Positions 47,113-61,000 are shown, numbered from the stretch's first letter. The stretch is DNA of 64,000 nucleotides from Litomosoides sigmodontis (GCA_963070105.1 OY718804.1:1980772-2044771); one strand, 5' to 3'. Notes: generated by a model not told the origin, from the sequence alone. Translations and numbers: made by a program.

Positions 47113-47360
47113 AGAATAATGTTACCGCTGGTTAGTTCGATTGAGCTGAATTTCACCTTTGACCCTTCCTCTAACTGACCGTCTTATCGTTTTTTTTCCT
47201 TACCCACTTTTTTCCCTCTCTCTCTCTCTTTTTTCCTGCTTCTCCCTCGCTCTCACTAACCTGATCACTGTGATCTTTAGCAGAACAACAGTAACAACAC
47301 CTCCAATCTAATGACCATGTCCTAAATGTCATATTGTCGTCAATGTCCATTACAGCATGC

Positions 47361-47386
47361 AACAGCAGCAGCAGCAGCAGCAGCAA
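47361..47386. repeat. Short (CAG)n run
   Basis: AACAGCAGCAGCAGCAGCAG in non-coding DNA; about eight units, with no supported exon around it. Confidence 0.85.
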
Positions 47387-47882
47387 ACATATATATGAAA
47401 ACGAATTATTCTTTCGTTCTCTCCTTCTCTTCCCCTCTCTCTCTCATTCTCTACCTCCCTGTACCTTCTAAATCTACTACTTCATTCATCTATTCATTCA
47501 TACCATTCCTCTTCTCTCACATTCTCGCTTATTTTACAAAATAATTCACTTATGAAATTAATTATTATGAGAAATGAATTTAAATATTTCAATTAAAATT
47601 TTCATCATTATTGTAATAATTTTTAATTATAGCAAAAATAATGAAGTTAAAATGTAATTAAATTAAATAATGATTATATATATTTACATATATACATGTA
47701 TGTATGCCCTGTAACTTTTGTATTTGCTAGAATTTTAATTAACACTCTATAATTTGCTTTATTTTAATTCATTGAGTACAATTTTCTCCCCCACGTTTTT
47801 CCCTCTATTTTTTTCTTTTTTCCATTTATCCATTTAAAACATTTCAATCTATTAGCGTAAAAAATATTTATACTGTTTTACC

Positions 47883-47888
47883 TATATA

Positions 47889-47925
<37 letters not shown>
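47883..47925. repeat. (TA)n microsatellite
   Basis: TATATATATGTATATATATA run. Confidence 0.9.
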
Positions 47926-47926
<1 letters not shown>

Positions 47927-48581
47927 TTCCGTAGGTAACACCTGAATATGTATACTTTAGCATTTTCGTTTTAAAACAAATTTACTTTTTGATCATTTTT
48001 TTTAATTAAATTCAAATTTAGCAATTTATTTGATTCATCCTCTAATATTATTTACTTGCCAATATAATATCGTATTTTGGATATTTTGTCAAACAATCAA
48101 TCGAAGGATCATTGAAAACTCTATGTGTTCAATTCATTTATTGGCTAACATGAATGAATGTGATAAGCTTATATGATTATATTAAAATATGCATCACTTA
48201 TTGCTAACATTCATTCAATTCACTTAATTTTAATACAATTAATTTTTTAATTTTGATTCAATTCATCCAATTTCAATTCATTTTTAATTTCATACATTTA
48301 GCGACTTAATAAGCTCATGCTTATCGCTCTATCTACATTATCATCATCAAGAAAAAAGGGAGGAAAAATCAAATGTCAAAAATTATTTCGTAATTGGCAA
48401 TAATGAATTTAAAAAAAAAAGACTTTTTTACAAACACATTACTATCTTAAATTTAAATGATTACATGTGCAAACTATTACTACTGAACTATCCCTTCTCT
48501 TTTCTTCCTCCATTTTACACTTCACAGTAATAATTTCAGATTTCTTTTTTTCAAAATTTAGCTCTTATCACTTACACATTC

Positions 48582-48834
48582 ACATGCAACACAATACAAG
48601 ACAGTGCAGTGCAATGCAGTGCACGCATGCATGCTTGCGTACATGCATTGCATGCATCATCTACGATACAGTTCATTATTAATTATCAGAATTGATACTC
48701 TGTCATGTGTATGTATTTATCTATCCATCAATTACGTATATGTATGACGTACGTGTGCGCATGCATACAATACAATACAATACCATGCAATGCATGCATG
48801 CATGCATCTACGATACAGTTAATTATTAATTAGA
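48582..48834 (+). repeat. Imperfect direct duplication rich in GCATGC, copies about 165 bp apart
   Basis: The left block (about 48587-48687) and right block (about 48766-48834) share ACAATACAA, CAATGCA, GCATGCATGC and then CTACGATACAGTT followed by ATTATTAATTA. The shared tail is nearly exact, while the GCATGCATGC portions differ in copy number. GCATGC and TGCATGCA are self-complementary, so each block can also fold. Confidence 0.7.
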
Positions 48835-49640
48835 TATTTTGCGTCTTATGTATATATATGTGTGAAATATATTTTATATTGATGAATTGACGACAGGTGG
48901 CATATTTCACTTTCCCTCTCTCTCTCCTCTCCGCCCGTTTCCCCTCCCTTTCCCCCGTGCTTCCCTCTTCCAGATTCTTCTTCGCTTCCTTCATCACTTC
49001 CTCAATTTTTGGCGGTTAATTTTGAGGTTCAATCCTCCCCCACACTCTCCCTCCTCAATCATTTCTGCCCAGAATATACGGATGACCTCTTTCTCTGGCC
49101 ACCTCTATTTCCATCTCTTTCTCTCATTTTTCTCTAATTAATACAATTTCTTTTCCTATTCATAATAATTTGTTACCATTCTTCTTCTTCATTACTCTCT
49201 CTTTCGCTCTCTTCCTCTTCCTATCTCTCTCTCTCTCTCTATCTCTCGCTTCTACACTTATATCTATGTTGTGTTTAACATTTGAAATAACCGGGCATAA
49301 ATTCAAATTTGAAAATGTGAATGAATGGGATGAATAAAATGGGTAAAGCAATATCTTCCTTCTCCTTTTCTTTCTCTTCCTCTTCTTCCTCTTCCTCTTC
49401 TTCTCTTCCTTCGTGTCTCATTTAATTCAATTCCGATTTTGATTAGTAGTATTCTTTTTTCATTAAGAAGACAATCCGTTACAATTACATTCTTCCTATC
49501 CGTTTGTATTTCTTTTCTGATTTTTAAACATATTTTTGTTAATTTCAATAAATTATTACAAATGAAATTTAAACATTTTCTTTTCAAGAAAAAAAAATTC
49601 CTCACACTTCCTGGTGCATACGTAAGTTAGGCTACTAGCA

Positions 49641-49685
49641 TTTGTGTGTGTGTGTGTGTGTATGTGTGTGGGTGTGTGTGTGTGC
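49641..49685. repeat. (TG)n microsatellite
   Basis: TGTGTGTGTGTGTGTGTGTATGTGTGTGGGTGTGTG run. Confidence 0.9.
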
Positions 49686-50048
49686 AATTCTAAAATATTA
49701 CATAATAAAATACGATAGCGTCTTACGTGTTGCGTGACAAATAATAATTATCATATTTTAATGAATGTCACCTTTCATTACTGATATTTTAAGTTGCGGA
49801 TGATTAAGTGACTGATCGATACTGAAATTCGGTTCGTTTACGTGTGCAAATGTACATGTGAGTGAAGGATTTATTTGGGAAATAAAATCGAAAATACTTT
49901 ATTTTTCCATTTTAAATTAGTTAAATTTTCGATTATATCAGATGTACGCTGCGGTTCATTAACCTGACCGGATTTACGGATTCAAAAAAAATTAATTAGA
50001 ATATCCATGTGTGTTTATGATTTGTTTGAACGGTGTTAACGTCTTGAA

Positions 50049-50050
50049 AC

Positions 50051-50111
<61 letters not shown>
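50049..50111. repeat. (TA)n then (TG)n compound microsatellite
   Basis: ATATATATATATATATATAT passes directly into GTGTGTGTGTGTGTGTG. Confidence 0.9.
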
Positions 50112-50113
<2 letters not shown>

Positions 50114-51105
50114 ATAGTGGGATTTATGCGAGAAATAAAAAAAATGGAAGGTAATTCAATTTCCTGTTTTAAATTATTGAAATGCTTATGTGCCAAATAA
50201 CTTTACCGGATGTACAGATTCAAAAACCGGAATATTATTATGTGCATGTATTTGTGAGGGAGGTTCTAATGCTATTGGTGGGGTGGTGATAAACATTTGT
50301 TAATTTTTGAAGTTTGAAATGAAATGAAAAGTAATAACCAGTGTTTTAAGTTTAATGTTCTATCAAAACGAGTGCATGCAAGGGAAACGAGGAAACGATG
50401 GGTACTACGAGGGACAGGGACAGAGAGAGAGGAAGGAGGAGAGGTGAAAAGATGTTGAATGAGTTGTGTAGCGATGGAAAAAAAAAAAGGAAATCTGATA
50501 AATGAATGATTAACATCATTTGATTTGTCACTTAGATTGTTTAGAATGCTATAAATGAGAGCAGGAAATGAACTATTTGAAGAAATTTTTTAACTTTTAA
50601 TTTTGAAATGACAATTTTTTTGTTTTCTTTAAATTTTTTTAATTAATGATAAAAAAAATAGACGATCTTTTTTGTACGTATGCGTGTGTTTATATGTGTG
50701 CAAACAATAAACAAGAAAAAAAAATAAGCAGCTGTCATTGCTAAATTTTCATCTCATAGATGATAGTAGTAGGGCTCATCAAATATTACATATCCTTTTT
50801 TCTCTGTATTTCACATGTTTACTTAAACATACACGTAAAAATCCACATACGTAAAACTATTTTTCAGTTGACCGTCTTTAGAGCCTCTTTCTTATCATTC
50901 TGAATAATTGAATAATGAGTTAAGGCTTAGTTCTTGTCACTTTTCAAATGAACATCTTTTTTTTTTTTCGCCGCCATATCTCACATTTTCACTAAACATA
51001 CACGTCAAAATTCACGTAAAATCATTCTTGATTAAATTTCATTTGAAGCTTAGTTCATGTCATTGTGAAAATGAATGAATAATTTGAAAAAAAAAAACTT
51101 TTTTT

Positions 51106-51116
51106 TTTTTTTGCAG
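51106..51116 (+). promoter_or_regulatory. 3' splice site opening the beta-catenin coding region
   Basis: TTTTTTTTGCAG ends at 51116, 24 nt before the first in-frame ATG (51141). The sequence between is open in the coding frame, so this may be a spliced-leader acceptor or the 3' end of a cis intron from an upstream coding exon that I cannot identify. Confidence 0.6.
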
Positions 51117-51140
51117 ATTCCATATATTAAGAAATTCGAT

Positions 51141-54100
51141 ATGGATATTTCATGTCAGGGAATTTATTCAATTGATCAGCAACAACAACAACAACAACAA
51201 CAACAACAGGTTCCAACACTTTATGAACCACAAATACCGACAACTTCATATGAGCACTCATCATTACCAAATATTCCACAACCTCATCATCCTGTATCTC
51301 CTTATTACGACTCATCGTTGTCACATTATCCCGCATCACGGTTAGCAGTAGTGATATTTTGTATTTTAATATCGAAAATAATAATAGAAATTAAAACTTT
51401 TTTGAAAACACTCTTTCTTTTTCAAAAGCATTGAGCAGTTTTTTTTTCTTACAAAAGAAAAAAAAGAATAAGGAAAGAGTCGAAGTGCTAATTTGAAACT
51501 TATTAAACACGAATGTTTTACTTTGTATAGGAAAGGAAAGCAAATTTTTATTTTATGCAAATTTCTTAAATTTCTAAATTTTTATGAAAATTTGCTGCAT
51601 CTAATTCACTATTTCAAGACATATGCTTAATTTATTTTGAAATTTCACTTTTTTTCTTTTCATTTGTTTGTTTGATTTATAGTATGCCATATCCATTGAT
51701 GTCAACACCAAATAGTCCAATGAGGACACATATAAAATGTGAGCCACAACAGCAACAATCTGCAACATCATCATTACCGCAATCGCAGTATCCGGAACGA
51801 ATGATATCAGTAGGTGACAATCGAAAGATTGTAAATACTCAGGCTTGGATGAACGATCATCGTTTTATCAGTTATCCTCAGCAACAGCAACACCAACAAC
51901 AGCATCATCATCATCATCATCATCATCAGCAGCAACAACAACAACAACAACAGTATCGGACCGGATCAGCGGTACTAGAACTATTATCCCTCAATTTGTA
52001 CAAATTATGTAGATTTTATTTATGCAAAAAAACATTTGATGAAATTCTTTGCATTTGATAAAAAATCTTATTTTCAATTTCAATTAAGTAGTTGTTTAAA
52101 TTGCGTCTTTTTTTTCCTTTTACATTTAAAATTTGATATTAATCATTCTTTCAGCCATCATCAGTGATGTCAATGTCGCGTATGAGTCATATAAGTAGTA
52201 GTGCAACAGATGATATCAGTATGTTAAGTGTTAACACACAAATTACCGAACTTCGACAGTTGGCTGATTTGGTGAGCAATTTTGCAAACATTTTTTGTTC
52301 GAATGATGTAAAATTGATGAATTAAAATGCAAAATTATTAGCGTAGGTGAAATTTATTGCATGAAAAATTTGCAGTTTATAAATGACTGTAATTTAATTT
52401 TTTGTTTTCAATCCATTTCAATTCATTTAGAGTTTTTAAACTTAATCCATCCAATTATTACGTCATTTATGACAAGCAAAACTAAAACTTTCAGCAACTG
52501 TTTTGTTTGTTTAATTTTGAACATTCAGTTTTTTTTTTTTGCTTTAGAGAGCTCAAATGCATACATCAGCACCATCATCCTCATCTTCATGTGTTGAAAA
52601 TATGGGACCAGATCATATTAAATTTATTGAAACTGTCAACAAATATATTGAAAAAATAACTGTTCATGTGAACAACAGTGATAAGGTATGATATTTGGTA
52701 AATTTTTTTTAATCATTTCAATTTTGTCGTGTTTTTTTTTGGACTTTAGAATATTTGTCTAAATTATTTACATAATACTGTAATTGTTATTAGCATAACA
52801 TTTTGCTTTCAAGTCTTGAAAAATTTCGTTCCTTCCATGTCATTGTGATCAGTGCTGGTTATTTGGGCTTCGAATGATTGAAATTTTTAGCTTGAAGATT
52901 TTGGTTTTCATTTGCTAACGAAGCTCAAATATGTGTATGTACGAATGCATTCACTTCCAGTTTTTATTTCTAATTTCAATTTTTAGCTATATGTGAAATA
53001 TAAATTCTAGCAATATGCTTTAGTAATTGAAAATTATTTTACAGAAAGTAGCACAAGAAATGGTACGAGCAGTGTTTATGATGGCGACAAGGAATGATTT
53101 TGAACGGGCTGATGGTGATAAGTTGGAAAAAATGATGAAAACGTTGATACAGCGATGGTTAAGACAAAATGATACCGAAGATGATGTTAGCTTCTTTCTT
53201 CTTGCAATTTTTATTTATTTTGTTATATAATTTTGTTTTTAAAATTTTTTCGACCTTTTAACTTCTTGATTATTTGACTAAAACGCATGTAATTTTGCAC
53301 TGTTATTCTCTATTGGCTACTGATATTCTGTCACTCTGTTTTAATGGCAAAAATCAACTCGATCAATAAATTTTTTGGTAAAACATGTATTAGAATTGAT
53401 TTACTTAAATTTCCATTTTCTGCGAAATTTACACTTATGAATTGTTTCATTTTCCCTTCATTTTTTTATCAGTCAACATCGATGAAGCGAGATTTAATTA
53501 TTAATTTCAGATTGTAGAAACAGTTTTGCGGATTATGACACGATTGTCTGCTGATGGTAAAACGAAACAAATTATGTCAAAGGTGAATTTGATTTTTGCT
53601 TTAAATATGAATATTTTATTGTAAAGAAGTTTAGGTTTTTAGCTGCTTTTTTTCCGCGCTCATTTTTGAAATAATAAACTAAAATAGTTGCATATAGTGT
53701 AATGCAGATGTAGAATTTTGAATACCTTAAAAATTCTTAAAATTTATGTGTTCTAAAAAAATTGCTTTTAAGTGGATGATACATTATCCGGATGAATTGC
53801 TTGAAACATTTGTACGATGGATGGAGTTAGTTTTTTTTTCATTTTTTTCTCTCTTTAATTATTTCAAATTTAATGTTAAAAAAAATGGTTGCTTGTTTTT
53901 TCTCTTTCTTTCGCAGCTGTTAAAATGATTAATTCGATTTTTGTGCAATTTAATTGGTTAGATTACTTACTATCATTGAATTTTTATTTTTCTAGTAAAT
54001 TATTTGCTAAAAATTTTTCTGCTACTTTATATTTTCAAATTATCCTATTAGGATTGATAACAATTAATGAGAAACAGTTTGTTTATTTAAACTTTGGTAA

Positions 54101-57100
54101 GAAAAAATTTGAATTATCACTATTTATTGAACGGTTAACCAATTGTTTACTGAATAAGAGCATTTGACGGGAAAAAGAGAATTTTTAGTCCAATACAAAA
54201 GTCATGTAAATATGCTTTAAATATCGTTCATTCATTGGTGGGAATGGTGGAACGACATCGATATGGGAAAGATATTAAAGAACAGGTAAATTTAATTTAA
54301 TTATTTCTTACCTATTTGCATTAACTCTATCATACGTAAATATTTTCCTACTGCTTATCTCTAATTAGCTTTGATAGTGATGCAATTTAAAAGTATAATT
54401 CATTTTTTCTTTCGATCATTTTTATTACATTTAAGATTCTCTCTCGTACCACACGTGTGATGAAAGAAATGGATGAAAAAGGTGATCAATACTTTATTAA
54501 TACTTATAAATCAAAACAGTATGTTTTTGATCTTGTTCGACGTGTTTTCAACGGTAGCGATACATGGAGGGTTAGTACTTATTAACAGTTTTTATCTATA
54601 TAATTAAAAACAATTTAATTGTAATAAGTATAAGTGTAATTTGCATTAAAGAGTAATTGATAAAAGATTAAAAGTGAGTATTATCACTAACTTTTTATCG
54701 ATGCTAATAATTGAAATCATTTACAGGAATTATTTGACATTCTTATAATACAGACGGGAAATTAATATTTTTCAACACCATACATCCTTATTCTTTTGAT
54801 ATAATTTACCAGAGGAGAAAAATCAAAAGATTTAAATTACCGGAAAAAAACGGATAAAATTACAGCAGTCATTTGAATCAAAAGGTGGCATTCAACTTTT
54901 ACTGCGATTGCTGAAGAAAGAAGGGAATGAGTCAGTGGTTTACAGGATAGCTCGGGCTATTTTTGCTATGGTTTGCTCAACTGATCTTTCATACGCCGAG
55001 AAATTTGTTCAACTTGATGGAGTTAAGGTAGGCATTTTGTTAAGATAGATAGGGAAAAAGATGAGAAAGATAGATATATGTATCTATCTACGTCACTTCC
55101 TGAATTATTTTAGGATAATGAGTAAGTTAAATAATAAATGATGAATAATTGTTTATTAATTAAAAAAATAGCTATAATTAACAGCTTTTGTTTTTTTGTA
55201 AAAAAAAGATGTACAAATTCTTTGATTCATTTTATGCATACTTAAGATGAAAATAATTTAAGCAAAACAGAAGATTTCCTTGCTATAAATTTTAGTCATG
55301 GTAATGATAATTTGAATATTTCAGACTATATCATATCTTTTGGCAAATCCAAATTGCTCTGAACGTGTTGCTCTTGATGTGATGCTTTGTTTACGTGTAG
55401 TTAGCGATGTAGATGGTGTGAGAAATGCTGATTTACGTGAAACGATTAGTCGAACGCTTAGCATGATGGGTGTTTTTCGTAATAATCCCTATTTCTTACA
55501 TGTAGGATTCGATTTTCTAGGAAATATATCTGCAACATGTGATGGTAGCTCCAATGCTAATAAGGTACTTTTGCTTTCTGAACACCTTGACCCCAAAAAA
55601 AAAACGTGATACTTATTCACCGATAAGTAAATTGTATGAAAATCTCATTCCATTACGAAAAATTTTTCATGCTATTATAAGGTTTACTTCTACTTGACCT
55701 TCAGGATTTCATAGCTGACTGTGGTATTATCGAGGGGACGATTAATTTGCTACAAGCATACCATAAAAGACGTGATGAAGCTGTGGTAAAAAATTTAATT
55801 TCCTCAATGCTATGGTCCTTACATGTTTTTACGGGTGGTTGTTCTTCACCGGAACGTAATATCAGTGTGAGGAAGCGAGTGAGTATAAATTTTAATTAGT
55901 TTAGTTGAGTGAGAGCTATATGTTCAAATATTTTTTAAATATTTTGCTAAAATTTTAGCAGAAGCAAAAGAAAAAACCCACGATAGACACATAGATATTT
56001 CAATGTTCATACAGTTCAACTAGTAAAATAAATTACTTAAACGAAAGTTAGATGTACTGTCATAGTTTTGATCTTTTAGTTGGTAACATTTGAAGGAGCT
56101 CCAAGTTTACTTTTATACGAACTTGCTCATCCCATTGATCTCAGTTCACGTCTACACGTAATGAGCGTAAGTTCTCTATTCTTGCTAATATCATCAATGC
56201 CACATAAGTATCTTTTATCAGTATTTTGGCATTGAACTACTCCATTAATTTGCAAATATTCCAACATTCTTGATATGATAGTGAAATTATCAGTTTCATC
56301 ACTATCATTAAATGCACTAATGTGGTGGATAAGGATTATCAGCTCCGAAACAAAAAAAACGGAAAATTTTTAGTTATTTGCACGATTGGTTGATGCAGAT
56401 CAATTGAATCATCCGCCGATATTGTTTAATATCAATGTTGATAATAATTCTTTAACTGAAGTCTTATTTGAAATTATCGCTACAACAGCAAATACTATAG
56501 AAGTATGATTTTGGTTTTGTTCATACAATAAAAATAATGAGTACTAATAAAATCTATTATCAGTAAATTATATGATGAAAGAATAACTACTACGATATCT
56601 TCTTACATAGTTATTTATTGCTTTGATAATATTCCTCATTTTTCATTTATCTTAATTCATCGCTATTTTCATATTATTCGAATTTATAGGAGGAAGAAAA
56701 AAAAACGAAAGTTAGCTAAATAATTTTTAAATTGTCTCTCACTTGCAGAACGATGAGAAAGGAAATCATCAAAAGAAATTAATAATTCAAAAAGCTTACA
56801 GTTTATTGATCTCTCTATCAAATTGTAACACTAATTTTGGCAATGCTATCCGATATTCATGGTACGTTCAATTTGATTTCTTCGTTAAGTAGCTATAAAC
56901 AACTGCTTGCAGAAGCGTTAATTATTTGATGATAGGACGATTACTGATTGTAATTAACGAAACTTTTTTTTTACTTTTATTAATCGACATTTCATATATT
57001 TGCTCATTAAATTCATTTAATATTTATTAAATTCATAAATTTAAATGTTTGCTCGATTTATTATTTTCTATTGCAAAAGTAGCAAAAAATTGTTGCTCTC

Positions 57101-57644
57101 TAATAGCACCATTTTGAATTCATAAAATTTTTGCGTTTTTTTTTTTGTTCCAAATCTTATAATTAAAATTTTTTTTGTTTTGCTTATTTTTTTTGTAAAC
57201 ATGATATATCACATACATCATTTTGAATTTTAGCAGTTCATACCAAATTTGGGATTTATTACTGAGTTGTGCGGATGTTGATGTTGTAAAGAGTACCATT
57301 GATTTCCTGATGTTTGTTATCAAGGATGAAGCGGTTCGTGAACAGCTCTCCAAAGATTGCACATTGGTGGAAGCTGTACGAAGTTTAACAATTCAAATGA
57401 ATGAAAATGGTGTGTGTGTGTGTGCGTCTGTGTTTTTTTTCCTTTTATTTTGTAAATGAATTTCATTTTTGATAGTTAATTCTAAAATTAAAAATATAAA
57501 ATGTTAGATTTTATTTTAATGGTTTTAAATTAAAATTTATTCTTCTGGCATTTCAATTTTTTTTCAGGTTCAGCAGCTCAATTTTTATTGTTCCATCTAA
57601 CAACTGAATCCGATACTATGGTTTCATTTACACCAATCCTGTGA
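51141..57644 (+). CDS. Divergent beta-catenin/armadillo protein (WRM-1/BAR-1 class), complete, 17 exons
   Basis: Armadillo-repeat Wnt effector or nuclear cofactor. Exons: 51141-51340, 51683-51971, 52155-52271, 52548-52685, 53045-53185, 53511-53582, 53773-53825, 54189-54285, 54436-54570, 54866-55027, 55325-55564, 55705-55878, 56080-56166, 56374-56502, 56749-56861, 57234-57409, 57568-57644 (2400 nt, 799 aa). N-terminal 200 residues are Ser/Pro/Gln-rich, with a Gln tract (about residues 15-25) and a mixed Gln/His tract near 138-157. From about residue 220 to 780 it is helical and armadillo-like. The clearest stretches are KGGIQLLLRLLKKE, EKFVQLDGVKTISYLL, DFLGNISATCDG, DFIADCGIIEG, WSLHVFTGG, and FEGAPSLLLYELAHP. 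The canonical DSGxxS phosphodegron is absent. Conservation is too low for HMP-2. WRM-1 and BAR-1, both about 800 aa in C. elegans, fit by length. I cannot choose between them, nor exclude SYS-1. Confidence 0.85.
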
Positions 57645-58021
57645 TTCTTCTCCTCTTCATTTTCTTTTCACTCTGTTTTTAGCATTTTCATATAATTTTA
57701 GCGGAAGTTTTTGCACTTTTAATTTTACATGAAATTTGATGAAAATTTTTGTTAATTTTTGTTAAAACAGGTTGAAAATTAAAACGAAGTGGGAACAGAT
57801 TACTAATTTAAGTTTTCATTAGCGTTAATGGATTAACAATGGCAGAATAAGCGTAGGAATGCTGCGATTCTCTTTTTTTGAAAAAAATTTTATTTTATAC
57901 ACTTGGAAAGTTGTTCATTGGAGGGATAGATTGTTGTTATCTTCTTATATGGTACTTTCAGCTATGGCCTAAATTTGATTGCACTTTGATATTTTGTACA
58001 ATTATTAGTGTAATATTATTT

Positions 58022-58027
58022 AATAAA
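58022..58027 (+). terminator. Candidate polyadenylation signal of the beta-catenin gene
   Basis: First AATAAA after the stop codon, about 380 nt downstream. A closer variant signal could be used instead. Confidence 0.4.
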
Positions 58028-61000
58028 ACTACACACTTTTTTGTGGTTTATTAATTTTTGAAATTTTTAATAGTGATAACAACGATTTGATCGATCGTTC
58101 AATTTTCTTTCAGTATTTTACGTGCAAAATTCAAAGTGTGTCATTTCCATACGTTACGAAGGTATCACGTAGTTTCGCACTTTTGCCTAGTGTTTCTATT
58201 AATTAACAATTTAGTTAAGGTGATCTAAATTCACTTAATTCATGAATAACACTTGTGTTACGTATATCTGTTTTGTTTCTTTGTTTTCTTCTTTTCAATC
58301 AACATTTGTATTAATTGTGATGAAAATTATTATTAATTTTATTTCTTTGTGTACTATAATTTATTTTCTTGCCATTTTTCCTCTCATTTTGAAATATTTT
58401 TAAACATTTAGCATATGAGACGAATCATTTAAAGCTTTTTGCTAATGTGTACAATCTCAAGTATATTTGAAATAATGAACATTTGAAAAAAAATTTGTTG
58501 GAAATTAAATAAACTGCTAGTCTCTTTTCTCCTAACTCTTTCGATGGTTTGCAGGAAAAGAGCTATAACGACATATATTAGTATGAAGGCGATTTCGTCT
58601 TTTCATCTTTTCACGTGTAAGACTTCATGTACGTCAAATTTAACCTATTAGTTTGGACTGTTTGAATTTGCCGCAAAAAATTTTGCTCATGATTGCTAAC
58701 ATAATATTTAACTCTAAATTGAAACGATGATATTTTTCCTATTCCACTGGCTACTGTTAAAGGATTATTAATTCAAAAAATACCTCTCACTACCAATGAA
58801 TCTCTTAATATCTAAAAGAAAATTAATGGAATGAAATTTGAATTTTGAAATTTTAGTTTTAGCTATAGTTTTATGCGCATCTTCTATGTATACACGTATG
58901 TTTCTAGTTACACTTCCAAAAACAATTTAAATTGTACAGTTACATTAGTGACAACCTCTGAAATAGTATTATTTAATATCACAATGGCTTCATTAGTAAA
59001 TTGAAGTGTTTTTGGCATTAAATATTAACGAAAAAGAAACTATTTTTTTTCACTTAGCCACAGCAATTTCTACTTGATTAATATACAGTAATCAAAACTA
59101 GTTCCTTAGTCTCTCACTGTAATATTTGGCGAGGAATCATGTGATGAATAGCAATAACTTATTTAGCTTGAATTTATGCATCACTAAATATTTTGCAGTT
59201 TTAATTTCATTTTTAAATTTCAAATTCATGACAACATAGTGAAAGAAGATGTAATACGTTGAAAATGAGTAAAAATTTAATGCGATCAAATTTTGATTGT
59301 GCAATTTTTCCCAAGTTAATTAAAAATTTAATAAGTTAAAATATGTAAATTATGAGGGAACTTACACGAATTTAATGTTTTTTTTAGAGCTTTTTATTAA
59401 TATAGATCGGTTTATGCAGCATCAAACATCATAATGTTTAATTCAGGTGTCAAATTAAGATCATTTGATGATCATCTCATTCGTGGAAAAACCGACAGTA
59501 ATTAACTGCAGTAAAAAAAAAGAGGAGTAAATTCATTCCTATTATTAAATTTAAAAAAACAAATTAAAAAACTTGAAATTCGAAATGAAAAAATAGCAAT
59601 AATAATAATAAATAAAATAAAAAAGAATTGAAAAAAAGTTTTTTTCTTTTTAAATTCTAATTTTGCAAGTTATAAATAGCCATAAGAATATGTGATTCAT
59701 TTATTTGTTCCAATACTTAGCACTAAATGATTGAATTTAATTTGAAATTAACAATGAAGCAATAATTCTCTTAATTGATATTACCCTCTCCCTCCCCGCC
59801 CTCCTAATTAATGTGATTTAATAATAAGTAAATTAGCATCGGGCAGACAATGGTAATGGTATCCTGAAATGGTGTTGATGCGATGTGCCATTTGGTAGTG
59901 TATTTACACTTTTCATTTCAATTTTTAATAACGAAAGCAAACAAAAGCCGAATGAATTGAGTCGTCAAGAATTGCATTCAGTTTAGCTATCTCACTGTTT
60001 GCAATTTAAATTTCAACAACAATGATAGAGTGATGTGTGCTGTATGCTTGTTGTGCGTGTGTGTTTCATTTTAATAAGTATTAAAATTTTAGCAGAATGA
60101 TGGAAACTTTAAAATGTTTGTGTAACTATAATTTTTTAATATTTACTTTATTTGAAAATGGTGCGTCCAAAATTTCCTGCAATTCCACCAATTCACAATT
60201 CTTTCAATTTTGGATGTTCAAAAATTGCTTTAATTTCTCGAAATTTCCAATTTCTTTTTCAACTCTTTTAATGTTTGTTATAATTTCAAAAAATTTTTGC
60301 ACTGCAATGTCAAAATTTCAAAAATTTTTCTATTTTTAAAATTTGAAATTTCTAAAATTTAAAAGGCTCGAAATAAAATTTTTTTTGAAGTTAGCAAATC
60401 AATTAAGCAGTAATGTAGGCAGCAGAAGTGCAAATTAATGTAATGCGTTTATTTTTGTTTATTTCGGTGCAACGAGCACAAAAAGAAAGCAAACACTTAT
60501 CAGCCATCTGACCGCCGTGTTATCACTATCATTAGCTACTGTTTCAGTATCATTTAATTAAGTCTGTAAGAGCGCTACTTAGCGTAAACGCTTGAATTCA
60601 CTTCAAAGCAAACAGCAATTATTGAAAATTTTACATTCGTTGCAATTATGCAGTTTGGTGTGAAGTTACTTCAGTGTGACATTTCTTGAATTCAGTCTAA
60701 ATCAACAATCACTAAAGTTTTATTTTTCCTAGATGTGACGATTGAGTTTAATCCAAAGCAAAAACAATGGCTGAAAGTTTATTTTTAAATTTCAATGAGT
60801 GAAATTTTATTTTGCTAGAATTGTGTGAATTCTGAGAGTAAATATTTCAACAATTAAGCAATTTACTACTACTACTACTACTACTTAATTTCGAAATGCT
60901 AAAGATAATTAGCTAATGATTGATTATAAGCTTAAAATTACCACTTCTCTCAACAACTTATTTTTTTCCTTCAAATATTTATTAACATCATTTTTTAATG

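Larger units (their letters stand above)
44811..51105. other. Intergenic region between zyg-8 and the beta-catenin gene
   Basis: About 6.3 kb. The first part must include the zyg-8 3' UTR; no AATAAA follows the stop closely, and the first clear one is at 46102-46107. It contains an AT palindrome cluster, GA, CT, TG and TA repeats, a short CAG run, pyrimidine-rich DNA (about 48896-49420) and a duplicated GCATGC block. Open frames at about 45692-45904 and elsewhere lack similarity and splice context. Confidence 0.6.

Noticed and set aside
49020..49040. GAGGTTCAATCCTCC, reminiscent of a tRNA T-arm
   Set aside because: Stem and loop lengths do not fit, and no A box, anticodon arm or acceptor stem surrounds it.
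53889..54167. 92-codon frame inside the beta-catenin gene
   Set aside because: Lies within the intron 53826-54188, is Phe/Leu/Ile-rich from T-rich DNA, and splicing around it gives the conserved frame.
60097..60339. 80-codon plus-strand frame right of the beta-catenin gene
   Set aside because: Built from repeated AAATTTC-like strings, Phe/Ser/Asn-rich, with no similarity.
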